Shown in pieces: positions 1 to 11,160 of a stretch of DNA of 64,000 bases; within the stretch, counting starts at the first letter, position 1; each line of letters opens with the position of its first letter. The translations under genes were made by a program, and so were the position numbers. Source of the stretch: Archangiaceae bacterium (GTDB taxonomy: Bacteria > Myxococcota > Myxococcia > Myxococcales > Myxococcaceae); assembly GCA_016714225.1 (NCBI GenBank), contig JADJNS010000048.1:1-64000 (forward strand). The letters are read 5' to 3'. The notes beneath the pieces are model-generated. The model searched no databases, was not told the origin of the DNA, and was given only the letters and a program-made list of their open reading frames with translations.

Positions 1-2209
<2,209 letters not shown>

Positions 2210-2324
2210 GAGGGCGCGCACCCTACCTCAAGAAAACCCCCGGTGCGGGCGGCCGGGTCGCCCCTGTCTTGAGCAGCGGTCTGCGCAGTGGATCGCGCCC
2301 TGCAGGGCCGGCAACCGAAGAGGT

Positions 2325-2717
2325 ATGAACCTGAAAATCACGGCCGCCGTTCTCTTCGCTGTCGCCTTCTCGTCTTGCGTGCGCGTCGAGATGCCCGAGC
2401 ACATGGTGTCTGACGCGGTGGGCGCGGGCAAAGACCTCTACCGCTCGGTCGAGCGCGCGTTCGACAAGCAGCCCAAGACCGGCGTGGTCGAGAGCAACTC
2501 CGAGGGCTCGGAGTACTGGCTCATCTCCGAGGGCAGCAGCGACCAGCCGGTCGCCGAGCTCAAGCGCCAGTGCCTCACCACGCTGGTCGCGGGCGCGCGC
2601 GCGAAGGCCGGCATGCCCGACCTCGAGTACCGGGTCATCGACCAGCGCGTCGAAGCCAAAGACACCGGCGTGGTGGCGAAGTGCCAGATCGCCGTCGAGC
2701 ACGCGCCGGCCTCGTAA
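2325..2717 (+). CDS. Small hypothetical lipoprotein
   Basis: Encodes 130 residues with a clear lipoprotein signal peptide ending in a SSC lipobox (Cys19), so the mature protein should be attached to an envelope membrane. The mature part is mixed charged and polar with no transmembrane segment. I do not recognise a family. The start is the ATG preceded by AAGAGG; a longer open frame upstream has no signal sequence and is not used. Codon use matches the neighbours. It is divergent from the M1 aminopeptidase gene and co-directional with the DUF2079 gene 125 bp downstream. Confidence 0.75.
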   Translation: MNLKITAAVLFAVAFSSCVRVEMPEHMVSDAVGAGKDLYRSVERAFDKQPKTGVVESNSEGSEYWLISEGSSDQPVAELKRQCLTTLVAGARAKAGMPDLEYRVIDQRVEAKDTGVVAKCQIAVEHAPAS

Positions 2718-2842
2718 TACGGTTTGGGCAGCGGCGCGCGGGCACACAATGCGGGCGCCTGCAGTCAGGCCGTCGCGGGCGAGACGCCGGGCGGCAGCGG
2801 TTCGGCGCTCCGCCTCGCGCCACCCTGTACTAGGAGACGCGC

Positions 2843-4717
2843 GTGCTCGTGAGAACCGCCCGCGCCGCGCTCGCCCTGGGGCTCATCGCCGCGGCGGTCA
2901 CCCACGCCCTCACCACCGAGCTGACTCCGGTCACCACCCGGTACTTCAGCGACAACCTGGTGCCGCCCGAGCCGCGCAACCTCGTCTTGCTGGCGATGGC
3001 GCTCACGTTCGCCGCCGTCGCCGGCGCCGTTCTGGTGCTCGCCCGCCGCGAAAGCGAGCGCTCTGCCGCCGGAGCCTGGTGGCTCGCCCGGCTCACCTGC
3101 CCGCTGTTGGGGTTGCCCGTCGCGCTCGCGCTGGTGCGGCGCAGCTGGGCCGACGAAGGGGTGGTCGCCCTCACCCTGGCGATGTTCGTGCTGGCGCTCG
3201 AGCGCCTGCTGCGCGAAGCGGCCGGCGCCTGGGCCGAGCGGCCGCAAGGGCTCGGGCAGCGCCTGCTCGCCGCGCCGCGCGCCTTCTTCGCGCGCCCGCG
3301 GCTGGTGCTCGGCACGCTGGTCGCCCTCGCCGCCGCGCACGCCGCGTTCATGGCGCTCTGGGCCGTCTTCGCGCACCAGCGCTTCTTCACCTACGGCGCC
3401 GACCTCGGGCAGTACGACCAGGTCTTCCAGAGCGTGCTGGCGGGCCGGCCGCTGCGGCTGCCGACGCTGGGGTGGGACACCAACTGGGGCGGCCTCAACG
3501 GTCACGCCGATCTCGCCACGTTCTACCTGCTGCCGCTCTACGCGCTTCACCCCCGCGCCGAGACGCTGCTGGTGATGCAGGCCGCTGCGCTCGCGTTCTC
3601 GGCGGTGCCCATCTTCTTGTTCGCGCGCAGCCGACTGCCCCTGCCTCACGCCTTCGCGCTGGGGCTCGCGTGGCTGCTCTACGCGCCGTTTCACGGAGCC
3701 CAGCTCTACGACGTACACATGCAGCCGTTCGGCGCGAGCTGGGCGATGTGGGCGATCGCCATGGCCGAGCTGCGCCGCTTCAAGACGTACTGGCTGTTCT
3801 TCGCCTTCGCCATTCTCTGCCGCGAAGACGTCTCCATCGGCCTCGCCACCCTCGGCGGCTTCATGTTCCTCTCGGGCTGGCGGGTGCGCACCGGCGCGGC
3901 GACCGCGCTGGTCTCGGTCGTCTACTTCCTGGGCTTGCGCTTCGTGCTGATGCCGAACCAGTACTTCGCCGACACCTTCAAGCTGCTCTACCCGCCCGGC
4001 GAGAGCGGCTTCGTGGCGGTGCTGAAGACCCTGGTCTCGAACCCCGGCTACACGCTGAAGACCCTCATCCGCTGGGAGAAGTTGAGCTACGTCGGCCAGG
4101 TCTTCGCGCCGCTCGCCTTCCTGCCGCTGCGCCGCCCGCTGCACTGGCTGCTGCTGGTGAACGGCTTCTTGCTCACCGTCATCTCCACGGCGTACCCGCC
4201 CACCATTCAGATCAGCTTCCAGTACGTGTGCAACTGGGCGCCCTACGCGTTCGCCGCGGCGGCCATGACGCTCGCCGCCTTCGCCGACGACCGCGAGGGC
4301 CGCGTCCGCCGCGCCGCGGGGGCGTGGGCCGTGGTGGTGGCGACCGCCGTCGCATGTCTCCAGTGGGGCGCCTACTCGCCGCACGCGATGGTGCACGGCG
4401 GGTTCGTCGACGTCCCCTTCCTCGCGCCCAGCGACGCCGACCGGCAGCGCGAGGTCGACCTTCAGGCCGTGATGACCCACGTGCCGGGCGGCGCCGCGCT
4501 CTGCGCCGCCGACCGCGTGCAGGCGCACGTGACCTGGCACCTCAACACCTGGTCCATCGTCGACGACGTGCACGCCCACTGCGAGCTGCTCATCTTCGGC
4601 GACCTGGCAAACGACCTCGGCGCTGCGCGCAGCAAGCAGGCCATCGCCTCGGGGCGCTTCGAGGTGCTCGCACAGCGCGGAGACATCACCCTCGCGCGGC
4701 GCGTGCCCGGGCGTTGA
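2843..4717 (+). CDS. DUF2079 family polytopic membrane protein
   Basis: 624-residue inner-membrane protein with about a dozen hydrophobic segments. The region FTYGADLGQYDQVFQSVLAG (about 190-210) is the family hallmark ('DLGxxDQ'), next to the first periplasmic loop, as in DUF2079 proteins, which resemble GT-C type glycosyltransferases. Acidic pairs in the loops (REDVSIG near 332) also fit that group. The last ~170 residues form a soluble, probably periplasmic domain. The start is GTG, with AGGAG six bases upstream. Function is not established for the family; transfer of sugar from a lipid donor is an inference from fold relatives. The gene ends 9 bp from the convergent helix-hairpin-helix gene. 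Confidence 0.85.
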   Translation: MLVRTARAALALGLIAAAVTHALTTELTPVTTRYFSDNLVPPEPRNLVLLAMALTFAAVAGAVLVLARRESERSAAGAWWLARLTCPLLGLPVALALVRRSWADEGVVALTLAMFVLALERLLREAAGAWAERPQGLGQRLLAAPRAFFARPRLVLGTLVALAAAHAAFMALWAVFAHQRFFTYGADLGQYDQVFQSVLAGRPLRLPTLGWDTNWGGLNGHADLATFYLLPLYALHPRAETLLVMQAAALAFSAVPIFLFARSRLPLPHAFALGLAWLLYAPFHGAQLYDVHMQPFGASWAMWAIAMAELRRFKTYWLFFAFAILCREDVSIGLATLGGFMFLSGWRVRTGAATALVSVVYFLGLRFVLMPNQYFADTFKLLYPPGESGFVAVLKTLVSNPGYTLKTLIRWEKLSYVGQVFAPLAFLPLRRPLHWLLLVNGFLLTVISTAYPPTIQISFQYVCNWAPYAFAAAAMTLAAFADDREGRVRRAAGAWAVVVATAVACLQWGAYSPHAMVHGGFVDVPFLAPSDADRQREVDLQAVMTHVPGGAALCAADRVQAHVTWHLNTWSIVDDVHAHCELLIFGDLANDLGAARSKQAIASGRFEVLAQRGDITLARRVPGR

Positions 4718-4726
4718 GGCGGCGCT

Positions 4727-5182
4727 TCAGTTCCACGACTCCCAGACCTGCCGGTGCAGCGGCCCGATGGGGCGCTTCAAGCTCGCCGACCAGCCGCTGC
4801 GCCGCGCGCCCGGCCGCGCCACCTTCGGCGCGCGCTCGATGCCGAGCGTCTTGCACAGCGCGTTGGTGAGCGTGGGCCACAGCCCCTGGTCTTTCTTCTT
4901 CGGCTCGGCGAACACCGGCAGCTCGCCGGTGCGCACCCACTCGGAGACCGAGCCGGCGATGGCCGCTTTCACCCCCAGGCGCTCGAGCCCGGTCGCGCCC
5001 TGCGCCCGCACCAGCTCGGAGCACGGCTGGTCGAGCTGCCGCACCACCTGCGCCGCGTGGCGGTAGGCAGAGATGAGCTGGGGCTCGCCGTCTTCGATCT
5101 CCAACACCACCGCCAACCAGTGCAGCGCGTGGGCGATGACGGCGTTGCCGGGGTCTGGGGTCGGTGCCTGCAGCGAGCTCAT
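4727..5182 (-). CDS. Stand-alone PolX-type N-terminal helix-hairpin-helix protein
   Basis: 151 residues. Residues about 10-90 resemble the N-terminal 8-kDa/HhH region of family X DNA polymerases (NAVIAHALHWLAVVLEIEDG, then ISAYRHAAQVVRQL, then a hairpin segment ending VRTGELP). That module binds gapped or nicked DNA. No polymerase palm or PHP nuclease domain follows; the remainder is basic (PGARRSGW) and of unknown fold. A free-standing module might act in DNA binding or repair, but this is inference. The ATG at 5182 is chosen over an upstream one because AGGGAGG sits five bases before it. It is divergent from the kinase gene across a 112-bp gap. Confidence 0.75.
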   Translation of the reverse strand: MSSLQAPTPDPGNAVIAHALHWLAVVLEIEDGEPQLISAYRHAAQVVRQLDQPCSELVRAQGATGLERLGVKAAIAGSVSEWVRTGELPVFAEPKKKDQGLWPTLTNALCKTLGIERAPKVARPGARRSGWSASLKRPIGPLHRQVWESWN

Positions 5183-5294
5183 GAAACCTCCCTCACGGTT
5201 GGGTGGTAACCGGCCCGCCGACGTGTCGCCAAGTTGCGCAGACAAGATTACCCCTCGGTAACCCACGCGTTATGCTGCGGCCCGCGCCCCCGTC
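5183..5294. promoter_or_regulatory. Divergent control region with repeated GGTAACC
   Basis: This 112-bp gap serves the HhH gene (leftward) and the kinase gene (rightward). The heptamer GGTAACC occurs at 5205-5211 and again at 5257-5263. A weak sigma70-like pair TTACCC (5248) / TATGCT (5271) with a 17-bp spacer points toward the kinase gene. These are by-eye matches only; the paired heptamers could be a regulator site shared by both genes. Confidence 0.3.
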
Positions 5295-7733
5295 ATGACC
5301 GCGACGACCTTCGGCAAATACGAGCTGGTCAGCAAGCTCGCCTCAGGGGGCATGGCGGTCACCTACAAGGCGCTGATGCTCGGCGCGATGGGCGTGAAGA
5401 AGCCCGTGGTGCTGAAGCTGATTCACCCGCACCTCGCCGAAGAGAACGAGTTCGTCGAGATGTTCATCGAGGAGGCCAAGCTCTCGGCCACCCTCACCCA
5501 CTCGAACATCGCCCAGGTCTTCGACTTCGGTGAGGTCGACGGCCGCTACTTCATCGCCATGGAGCTCGTCGACGGCCAGTCGCTGGCCCACGTGCTCAAG
5601 CGCTCGCGCCGCAAGGGCTACGAGCACCTGTCGGTTCCGCTGGCGCTGATGATCGCCGCCGAGATGTGCGAGGCGCTCTACTACGCGCACACCCGCACCG
5701 ACGAGGGCGGGAAGCCGCTCGGCCTGGTGCACCGCGACGTCTCGCCCGAGAACGTGCTGATCAGCTGGAACGGCGAGGTGAAGCTGGTCGACTTCGGCAT
5801 CGCCAAGTCGACCATGACCGGCAAGCAGACCGCCACCGGCATGGTGAAGGGCAAGTACCCCTACTTCTCTCCAGAGCAATCGCGCGCCGACCGCACGATG
5901 GACGCGCGAACCGACATCTACGCGGCCACCATCGTGCTGTACGAGATGCTGTGCGGCCGCCGCCCGTACGAGGGCGAGTTTCACGAGGTGATGCGGGCGC
6001 TGCTCACCGGCGACTACCCGCTGCCCAGCTCGCTCAACCCCGCGGTGCCCCTCGAGCTCGAGCAGCTCATTCTCAAGGGCCTCGCGCTCGACCGCAACGC
6101 CCGCTTTCGCACGGCGCGCGAGATGGGCCAGCAGCTCAACGCGCTGGCCCACCAGCTCTACCCCGACGCCCACCGCACCGACCTCCAGTCGCTGATGTCG
6201 GTGATGTTCGAAGAAGACCTCAAGGCCTCGGGCCGAACCGCCGAGGTGCGCGAGGGCTTTCGCGAGCTGCTCGACAACCCGGGCCTCGCCACCGACTCGG
6301 GGGCCGAGCCGGCCGCGCCCAAGAGCCCTCCCGCACAGCTGGCCACCGGCAAGCGCAAGGCGGCGACCTCGGGAAAGCACGCCGCCATGCCTGCCTCGGC
6401 GGTGCCCACCCGCGGCGCGAGCGAGCGCCGCAAGGTGCCCAGCGCGCAGGTGAAGGCGACCCAGGCCGCGCCGCCCGCGAGCGACACCCACTTCGACCCC
6501 GGCAACCCCGCCGACACCGGCGAAGACGAAGACGAGCCGCCCACGCTGCCGCCGAGCGTGAAGACCACCGGCTCGCAGCGGCCCGAGGTGACCCTCGACA
6601 CGCCCGAGAAGGCGGCCGCCCGCGCCCGCGCGGTGAAGGTGATGGCCGTCGGCGCGGCGGTGCTGTTCGTGCTCATCGCCTCGGCCGCCATCTTCCTGCG
6701 CCACGAAGAGCCGCCGCCGAAGATTGCCAAGACTCCGGTGTGGGCGACCAGCGTGCCCACCGGCGCCGAGGTCTCGGTCGACGGCAAGCCCGCCGGCCGC
6801 GCCCCGATGGACGGCATGCTCGCCGAAGGCACCTACACCTTCGGCATGACGCTCCCCGGCTTTCGCCCGTGGACCAAGCGGGTCACCGTGGTCGGCCCGC
6901 GCCAGATTCACATCGACGGCAAGCTGGTGCCCGAGGGCTCAGACCAGCCGGTCGAGGCCGAGGTGCCCGGCCAGCCCAAGCAGCAGGCCGGCCCCATCAC
7001 CGAGGTCGCGGTCGACGCCGGCATCGTCATCGACGCCGACGTGAAGCACGAGTACCGCTGGCCGATGCGCTCGTTCTCGGTGTGGCCGGTCAATCACACC
7101 CTGGTGCTGAGCCAGTACCGCACCTTCACGTTGGACCTCGAGCCCGAGACGGCCTACCAGCTGAGCACCAGCGGCACCCTCGACCTGGGCAAGCAGGGCA
7201 AGACCTCGGCGGTCATGTATTACCTCGAGGGCGAGAAGATCGACCCCAAAGACCGCTTCGGCTACCTCACCCCGTCGCCCAAGACGATTCGCAACTGCAG
7301 CAAGCTCTACGCGTGGGTGTTCGACGACGACGCCTCGGACAACAAGGGCCGCCTCACCTTCACCATTCGCATCTCCAAGTACATTCCCGAGCGGTTCGCG
7401 GCCTTCAACCCCCAGGAGCACGTCATCGTGCCCGCGACCACCGACACGCTCACCATCAGCGGCCTGCTGCCCGACCACGTCTACCCGCTGGTCTTCCGCC
7501 CCGACTCGCCCACGGTGATGGGCGCCGCGCCGGCGGGGCTGTTGTGCCTTCACGACTCGCCCAAGCCGAAGCCGATTCAGAAGCGGTACGTGTGGTACCC
7601 GCTCAAGTACCTCGGCAACCTCACCGGCGTCACCGGCATGACCTGCATGTTCCTCTCGTTCGAGGGCGGCGGCACCAGCGGCGTGCTCGAGGTCGACATC
7701 GACGACCTCGCCGACATGGGCCGCAAGAAGTAG
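5295..7733 (+). CDS. Ser/Thr protein kinase with transmembrane segment and PEGA domain
   Basis: 812-residue eukaryotic-like kinase. Catalytic domain about 8-275: glycine loop ASGGMA, ATP lysine Lys41 (VVLKLIH), HRD at 146-148 (HRDVSPENVLI), DFG at 166-168, and a SPEQ activation-loop anchor. All catalytic residues are present, so it should be active. A disordered Pro/Ala/Lys linker (about 310-440) leads to one membrane span (about 448-468) and an external PEGA domain (about 481-545). A C-terminal ~250-residue region, probably periplasmic, is unassigned. Myxobacteria use many such kinases in developmental and envelope signalling; the ligand here is unknown. It ends 19 bp from the convergent CCWP-module gene. 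Confidence 0.95.
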   Translation: MTATTFGKYELVSKLASGGMAVTYKALMLGAMGVKKPVVLKLIHPHLAEENEFVEMFIEEAKLSATLTHSNIAQVFDFGEVDGRYFIAMELVDGQSLAHVLKRSRRKGYEHLSVPLALMIAAEMCEALYYAHTRTDEGGKPLGLVHRDVSPENVLISWNGEVKLVDFGIAKSTMTGKQTATGMVKGKYPYFSPEQSRADRTMDARTDIYAATIVLYEMLCGRRPYEGEFHEVMRALLTGDYPLPSSLNPAVPLELEQLILKGLALDRNARFRTAREMGQQLNALAHQLYPDAHRTDLQSLMSVMFEEDLKASGRTAEVREGFRELLDNPGLATDSGAEPAAPKSPPAQLATGKRKAATSGKHAAMPASAVPTRGASERRKVPSAQVKATQAAPPASDTHFDPGNPADTGEDEDEPPTLPPSVKTTGSQRPEVTLDTPEKAAARARAVKVMAVGAAVLFVLIASAAIFLRHEEPPPKIAKTPVWATSVPTGAEVSVDGKPAGRAPMDGMLAEGTYTFGMTLPGFRPWTKRVTVVGPRQIHIDGKLVPEGSDQPVEAEVPGQPKQQAGPITEVAVDAGIVIDADVKHEYRWPMRSFSVWPVNHTLVLSQYRTFTLDLEPETAYQLSTSGTLDLGKQGKTSAVMYYLEGEKIDPKDRFGYLTPSPKTIRNCSKLYAWVFDDDASDNKGRLTFTIRISKYIPERFAAFNPQEHVIVPATTDTLTISGLLPDHVYPLVFRPDSPTVMGAAPAGLLCLHDSPKPKPIQKRYVWYPLKYLGNLTGVTGMTCMFLSFEGGGTSGVLEVDIDDLADMGRKK

Positions 7734-7752
7734 CGCACGCGAGCAGGGCGGC

Positions 7753-8796
7753 TCACCACCCGGTGAGCGCAAAGGTGAGCCCGACGTTGCCCGGGCCTCC
7801 CAGCGAGACGTGCCAGCGCACGCCCTCTTCTTTCGCCGCCGTCGGGGCCGGCTCGTTCTCGACCTGCACGTCGCGCTTCACCACCAGGCCGGTGACCAGC
7901 AGCCCCAGCCCCGCCACCTGCAAGATGGTGTCGAACACCGCCACCGCCACGCCCACCGGGTAGGTCGGCTCGTCGGTACACGCCAGGTTGCCGCGCTCGC
8001 CCCGGTGGTAGTTCTTCTGCCCGTCGATGGCCACCGCCGGCCCGATGAGCGGCACCCACGCCCAGTTCGCCACGTAGCCCCAGCACTTGTTCTCGGGGTA
8101 CGCCGAGTACCAGCCCACCGCGCCCAGCTCGACCAGCAGCGAGAGCAGGTACCCCACCCCGAGCATCACCGCGCCGGGAATGATGAGGCCCTTGATGCGC
8201 TGCTTCTCGTAGTGAAAGCCCGGCGTCGTGGGGGCGGCGCTGGGCACGGCAGGCGCGACCGGCGAAGGCGCGGGCGGCGCCTCGGCGCGCGGGGCGTCGG
8301 GCAGCGGCGGCGGCGGAGGCGGAGGCGGAGCGTCGCTCGGCGGCGGAGGCACCGGCGGCGGCGGCGGCGCGACCGCGGCGGGAGGGGGCGGCGGCGGCGG
8401 CGGAGGCGCGACCACCGCCGGCGCCGGCGCAGGTGCCGCGCACGCCTCGCCCTGCGCCTCGAGCCCCGCGGGGCAGCGCGGTATGCCCACGCACTGGTTG
8501 CGGCTCGACGACCAGACCTGCTGCGGCCAGCAGCAGTGGCCCTGGGTGTCGGCGCTCACCTCTCTCCCCGGCTCGCACGACACCACGCAGTCTTCGCCCT
8601 TCACGGTGAGCCCCGCAGGGCACGCCGGCGTGCCGACGCACAGCTTTCGTGACGCCGACCACGCCTGCTGCGGCCAGCAGCAGTTGCCCGCGGTGTCGGG
8701 CGACACCGCCTTGCCACTCGGGCAGGCCACAGAGGAGGAAGCAGCCGACAGCACCACACAGAGCATCGAGAGGGACGCGCTCACGGGGAGCCGCAT
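7753..8796 (-). CDS. Secreted/membrane protein with two CCWP cysteine modules and Pro-rich linker
   Basis: 347 residues from the ATG that opens a signal peptide (MRLPVSASLSMLCVVLSA). Two ~45-residue modules follow, each with CP.G, a cysteine pair in the block GHCCWPQQVWSSSR and a closing CVGxPxCP. Next comes a long proline linker (about 135-200), then three hydrophobic segments near the C-terminus (GLIIPGAVMLGVGYLLSLL, WAWVPLIGPAVAI, LQVAGLGLLVTGLVV). The same module recurs four times in the gene at 9834, so these are paralogues flanking an unrelated Cys-rich gene. No function is known to me; disulfide-stabilised surface display is an inference. Confidence 0.8.
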   Translation of the reverse strand: MRLPVSASLSMLCVVLSAASSSVACPSGKAVSPDTAGNCCWPQQAWSASRKLCVGTPACPAGLTVKGEDCVVSCEPGREVSADTQGHCCWPQQVWSSSRNQCVGIPRCPAGLEAQGEACAAPAPAPAVVAPPPPPPPPPAAVAPPPPPVPPPPSDAPPPPPPPPLPDAPRAEAPPAPSPVAPAVPSAAPTTPGFHYEKQRIKGLIIPGAVMLGVGYLLSLLVELGAVGWYSAYPENKCWGYVANWAWVPLIGPAVAIDGQKNYHRGERGNLACTDEPTYPVGVAVAVFDTILQVAGLGLLVTGLVVKRDVQVENEPAPTAAKEEGVRWHVSLGGPGNVGLTFALTGW

Positions 8797-8866
8797 TGTA
8801 CCGCGGCGAAGCGCGAGCGCCGTGGCAAGCTGCGGGCTCCCTCGCAGTTCGTGAGTCCACTCGACC

Positions 8867-9808
8867 ATGCGCTACGTGCTCGCCCTCGCCGTGCTCGCGG
8901 TGACGCTCGTCTGCCGCTCCGCCGCGGCGCAGTGCACCTCGGCTGACCCGGTCTGCTTCGTTCAGGGCAACACCACCTTCTGCTGTCACGCTGGAGTCGC
9001 TCCGGTGTGCTGCAGCGATCGCCAGCACTGCGGCGCCACCCAGCAAGAATGCGACTGCTTCGTGCGCGGGCAAGACGTGTGCGGCGGCGGCTGCGTGCCC
9101 AAGGGCTCGACCTGCTGCGGCGACGGCACCTACTGCGGCGCGAACGAAGAGTGCGGCTGTGGCGGCTGCATGCCCAAAGGCAGCGTGTGCTGCGGCAACG
9201 GCAAGAGCTGCGCGGCGGGCAAGCAGTGCAACTGTGGCGGCTGCACCGACCCCGGCGCGGTCTGCTGCGCCGACGGCACCACCTGCGCTTCCGGCAAGCA
9301 GTGCAACTGCGGCGGCTGCACCGACCCCGGCGCGGTCTGCTGCGCCGACGGCACCACCTGCGCGGCCGGCAAACAGTGCAGCTGCGGCGGCTGCACCGAC
9401 CCCGGCGCGGTGTGCTGCGGCAGCGGCGTGTGCGGCAGCGACTCGACCTGCTGCAGCGGCAAGTGCATACCCAAAGGCACCGTCTGCTGCGGCGACGGCC
9501 AGTACTGCCCCGGCAACACCACCTGCTCGGGCACGATGTGCCAGGGCAACGGCTCGAACAACCCCGGCGAGTGCCCCACCGGGTACCCGCTCTCGTGCGG
9601 CAACGGCTACTGCTGCCCGCTCAACACCACCTGCATCAGCGGTGGGCTGTGCCGCGCGAACACCGCTCCCCCGGCCACCGCACCGCCCGCCCCCTCGGGT
9701 GGCACGAAGACACCCAGCGCGCCGCCCGGCGCCCAGCAGTCGGGCTCGGGCAGCGGCGGCCAGTCGTCTCCCGGCGGGCTGCGCTGGGGCTGCTCGGCCT
9801 CCGGGTGA
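8867..9808 (+). CDS. Secreted cysteine-rich repeat protein, ends in a frame-broken MYXO-CTERM
   Basis: 313 residues with a Sec signal (MRYVLALAVLAVTLVCRSAA) and about 45 cysteines in short repeats of the type CGGC-x(4-5)-G-x-VCC-x-DG-x(2-3)-C. Three near-identical 25-residue copies lie in the middle. The end is Ser/Gly/Pro-rich and stops two residues after GCSAS. The hydrophobic stretch and arginine cluster expected of a MYXO-CTERM sorting tail come immediately afterwards in another reading frame (see 9785-9864). Removing one G from the GGG at 9803-9805 would restore the tail. Most likely a cell-surface protein anchored through the MYXO-CTERM pathway. Confidence 0.85.
   Translation: MRYVLALAVLAVTLVCRSAAAQCTSADPVCFVQGNTTFCCHAGVAPVCCSDRQHCGATQQECDCFVRGQDVCGGGCVPKGSTCCGDGTYCGANEECGCGGCMPKGSVCCGNGKSCAAGKQCNCGGCTDPGAVCCADGTTCASGKQCNCGGCTDPGAVCCADGTTCAAGKQCSCGGCTDPGAVCCGSGVCGSDSTCCSGKCIPKGTVCCGDGQYCPGNTTCSGTMCQGNGSNNPGECPTGYPLSCGNGYCCPLNTTCISGGLCRANTAPPATAPPAPSGGTKTPSAPPGAQQSGSGSGGQSSPGGLRWGCSASG
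9227..9420 (+). repeat. 75-bp tandem repeat inside the Cys-rich gene
   Basis: Copies start at 9227, 9302 and 9377 (the third is partial and diverges after about 9420). Each encodes a 25-residue cysteine module beginning C-N/S-CGGCTDPGAV. DNA identity is high, including at silent positions, which suggests recent duplication. Confidence 0.85.
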
Positions 9809-9864
9809 GCTGGCGGCGCCGGCGCTGCTGCTGTTGCTCGCGCTGCGACGGTTTCGCCGCCGCG
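9785..9864 (+). other. MYXO-CTERM tail split across two frames
   Basis: The frame of the upstream gene ends GLRWGCSASG-stop. One base over, the sequence reads ELAAPALLLLLALRRFRRR, a classic MYXO-CTERM hydrophobic helix plus arginine cluster. Together they match the family pattern (Gly-Cys-Ser, helix, Arg run). The second frame continues without a stop into the next gene, whose predicted signal peptide reuses the same arginine codons. Confidence 0.7.
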
Positions 9865-11147
9865 CCGCGCCGCTGCTGGTGCTCGCCGCCGTGGGCACCG
9901 CGGGCGAGGTGCGCGCGGCCGAGCCCGCCTGCACCGACGGCCGGGCGAAGAGCGCCGACACCCGCGGTCACTGCTGCTGGCAGGGCCAGGTGTGGTCGAG
10001 CTCGCGCAACACCTGCGTGGGCGTGCCGCTGCAGTGCCCCGCGGGCCTCGAGGTGAAGGGCGACAACTGCCTCGCGGCGTGCGCCGACGGGCTGGCGGTG
10101 GGGCCCGACACCCAGGGCCACTGCTGCTGGCCCTCGCAGGTGTGGTCGAGCTCGCGGGCCGCGTGCGTCGGCATTCCCACCGCGTGCCCGCCCGGCAAGG
10201 CGCCGAGCGGAGAGACCTGCGCGGTGGTGTGCCCCCAGGGCCAGGTGAGCAACGACGAGACCCAAGGCCACTGCTGCTGGCCCGCCCAGGTGTGGTCGAG
10301 CGGGCGCAGCGCGTGCGTCGGCATTCCCGCCCAGTGCCCCGCGGGCCAGACGCCGCGCGGAGAAACCTGTGAGGTCGCGTGCAGCGCCGGGCAGCGCGTC
10401 GGCAGTGAGACTCAAGGCCACTGCTGCTGGCCCGGCCAGGTGTGGGCCAGCTCGCGCGCGGTGTGCGTGGGCCGGCCGACCCAGTGCCCCCCGGGCCTCA
10501 CCCCGGGCACTGACGCGTGCGTCGCGCAGGCCGAGCCTCAGCCTCCACCGGTCGTGCCGCCGCCTCCGCTCGACGCGCCGCCTCCGCCGCCGCCCTCCGA
10601 GGTCGCCGCGGCGCCGGCTCCGGCTCCGGCTCCAGTGGCGGCTCCCACGCCCGCGGCGGCGCCGGCCGCCCCGCCGGCCAACGCCGAGGCCCAGGCAAAG
10701 CCCGACCCCTCGGTGTGGAACTCGGCCGTGGTGGTGCTCGCCGACGTGAGCTCGGGCAAGGTCGGCATGCAGTCGCGCCTCGACATTCCCTTTCGCAAGA
10801 AGACCTCGACGCCGGCGCTGGTCATCGCCGCCGCGCTGATGTTCCCCAACCTGGTGCTGAAGCCCGGCGACAAGCAGTGGGTGTTTCCCGTCGAGGTGTC
10901 GTTCGCCTACCGCATCGGGCTGGGCAGCCGGGTGCAGCTGATACCGCGCGCCGGCCTCGAGCCGTATTACACGTGGAACGGCAGCACCAACCTGTTCGGC
11001 TTCAAGGCCCTGGTGGGCACCCAGTTCCGCTTTCAGTTCTCGGACGCCGAAGGCGCGCACGCCGGGCTCATCGCGGGGCTCGAGGTGCTGATACCGCTCT
11101 ACCAGCCGGGCTGGGTGGTGATGGGCTCGCTCGGCTTCACCTTGTGA
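9834..11147 (+). CDS. Secreted protein with four CCWP modules, Pro-rich linker and C-terminal barrel-like domain
   Basis: 437 residues if started at TTG 9834, the first codon giving a sensible signal peptide (basic RRFRRR, then APLLVLAAVGTA, cleavage near VRAA). Four modules follow with GHCCWxxQVWSSxR and CVGxPxQCP, about 43 residues apart. A Pro/Ala linker (about 230-285) leads to a ~150-residue C-terminal domain of alternating strands ending in MGSLGFTL. The terminal aromatic/leucine pattern suggests an outer-membrane beta-barrel or porin-like fold. The start is uncertain because the frame is open far upstream and may be fused to the preceding Cys-rich gene. It is a paralogue of the gene at 7753. 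Confidence 0.7.
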   Translation: MLALRRFRRRAAPLLVLAAVGTAGEVRAAEPACTDGRAKSADTRGHCCWQGQVWSSSRNTCVGVPLQCPAGLEVKGDNCLAACADGLAVGPDTQGHCCWPSQVWSSSRAACVGIPTACPPGKAPSGETCAVVCPQGQVSNDETQGHCCWPAQVWSSGRSACVGIPAQCPAGQTPRGETCEVACSAGQRVGSETQGHCCWPGQVWASSRAVCVGRPTQCPPGLTPGTDACVAQAEPQPPPVVPPPPLDAPPPPPPSEVAAAPAPAPAPVAAPTPAAAPAAPPANAEAQAKPDPSVWNSAVVVLADVSSGKVGMQSRLDIPFRKKTSTPALVIAAALMFPNLVLKPGDKQWVFPVEVSFAYRIGLGSRVQLIPRAGLEPYYTWNGSTNLFGFKALVGTQFRFQFSDAEGAHAGLIAGLEVLIPLYQPGWVVMGSLGFTL

Positions 11148-11160
11148 GCCTCGAAGCCGC

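Noticed and set aside
2765..4579. 604-residue minus-strand frame opposite the DUF2079 gene
   Set aside because: Shadow of a membrane protein gene; Arg/Glu/Gly/His-rich with no domain.
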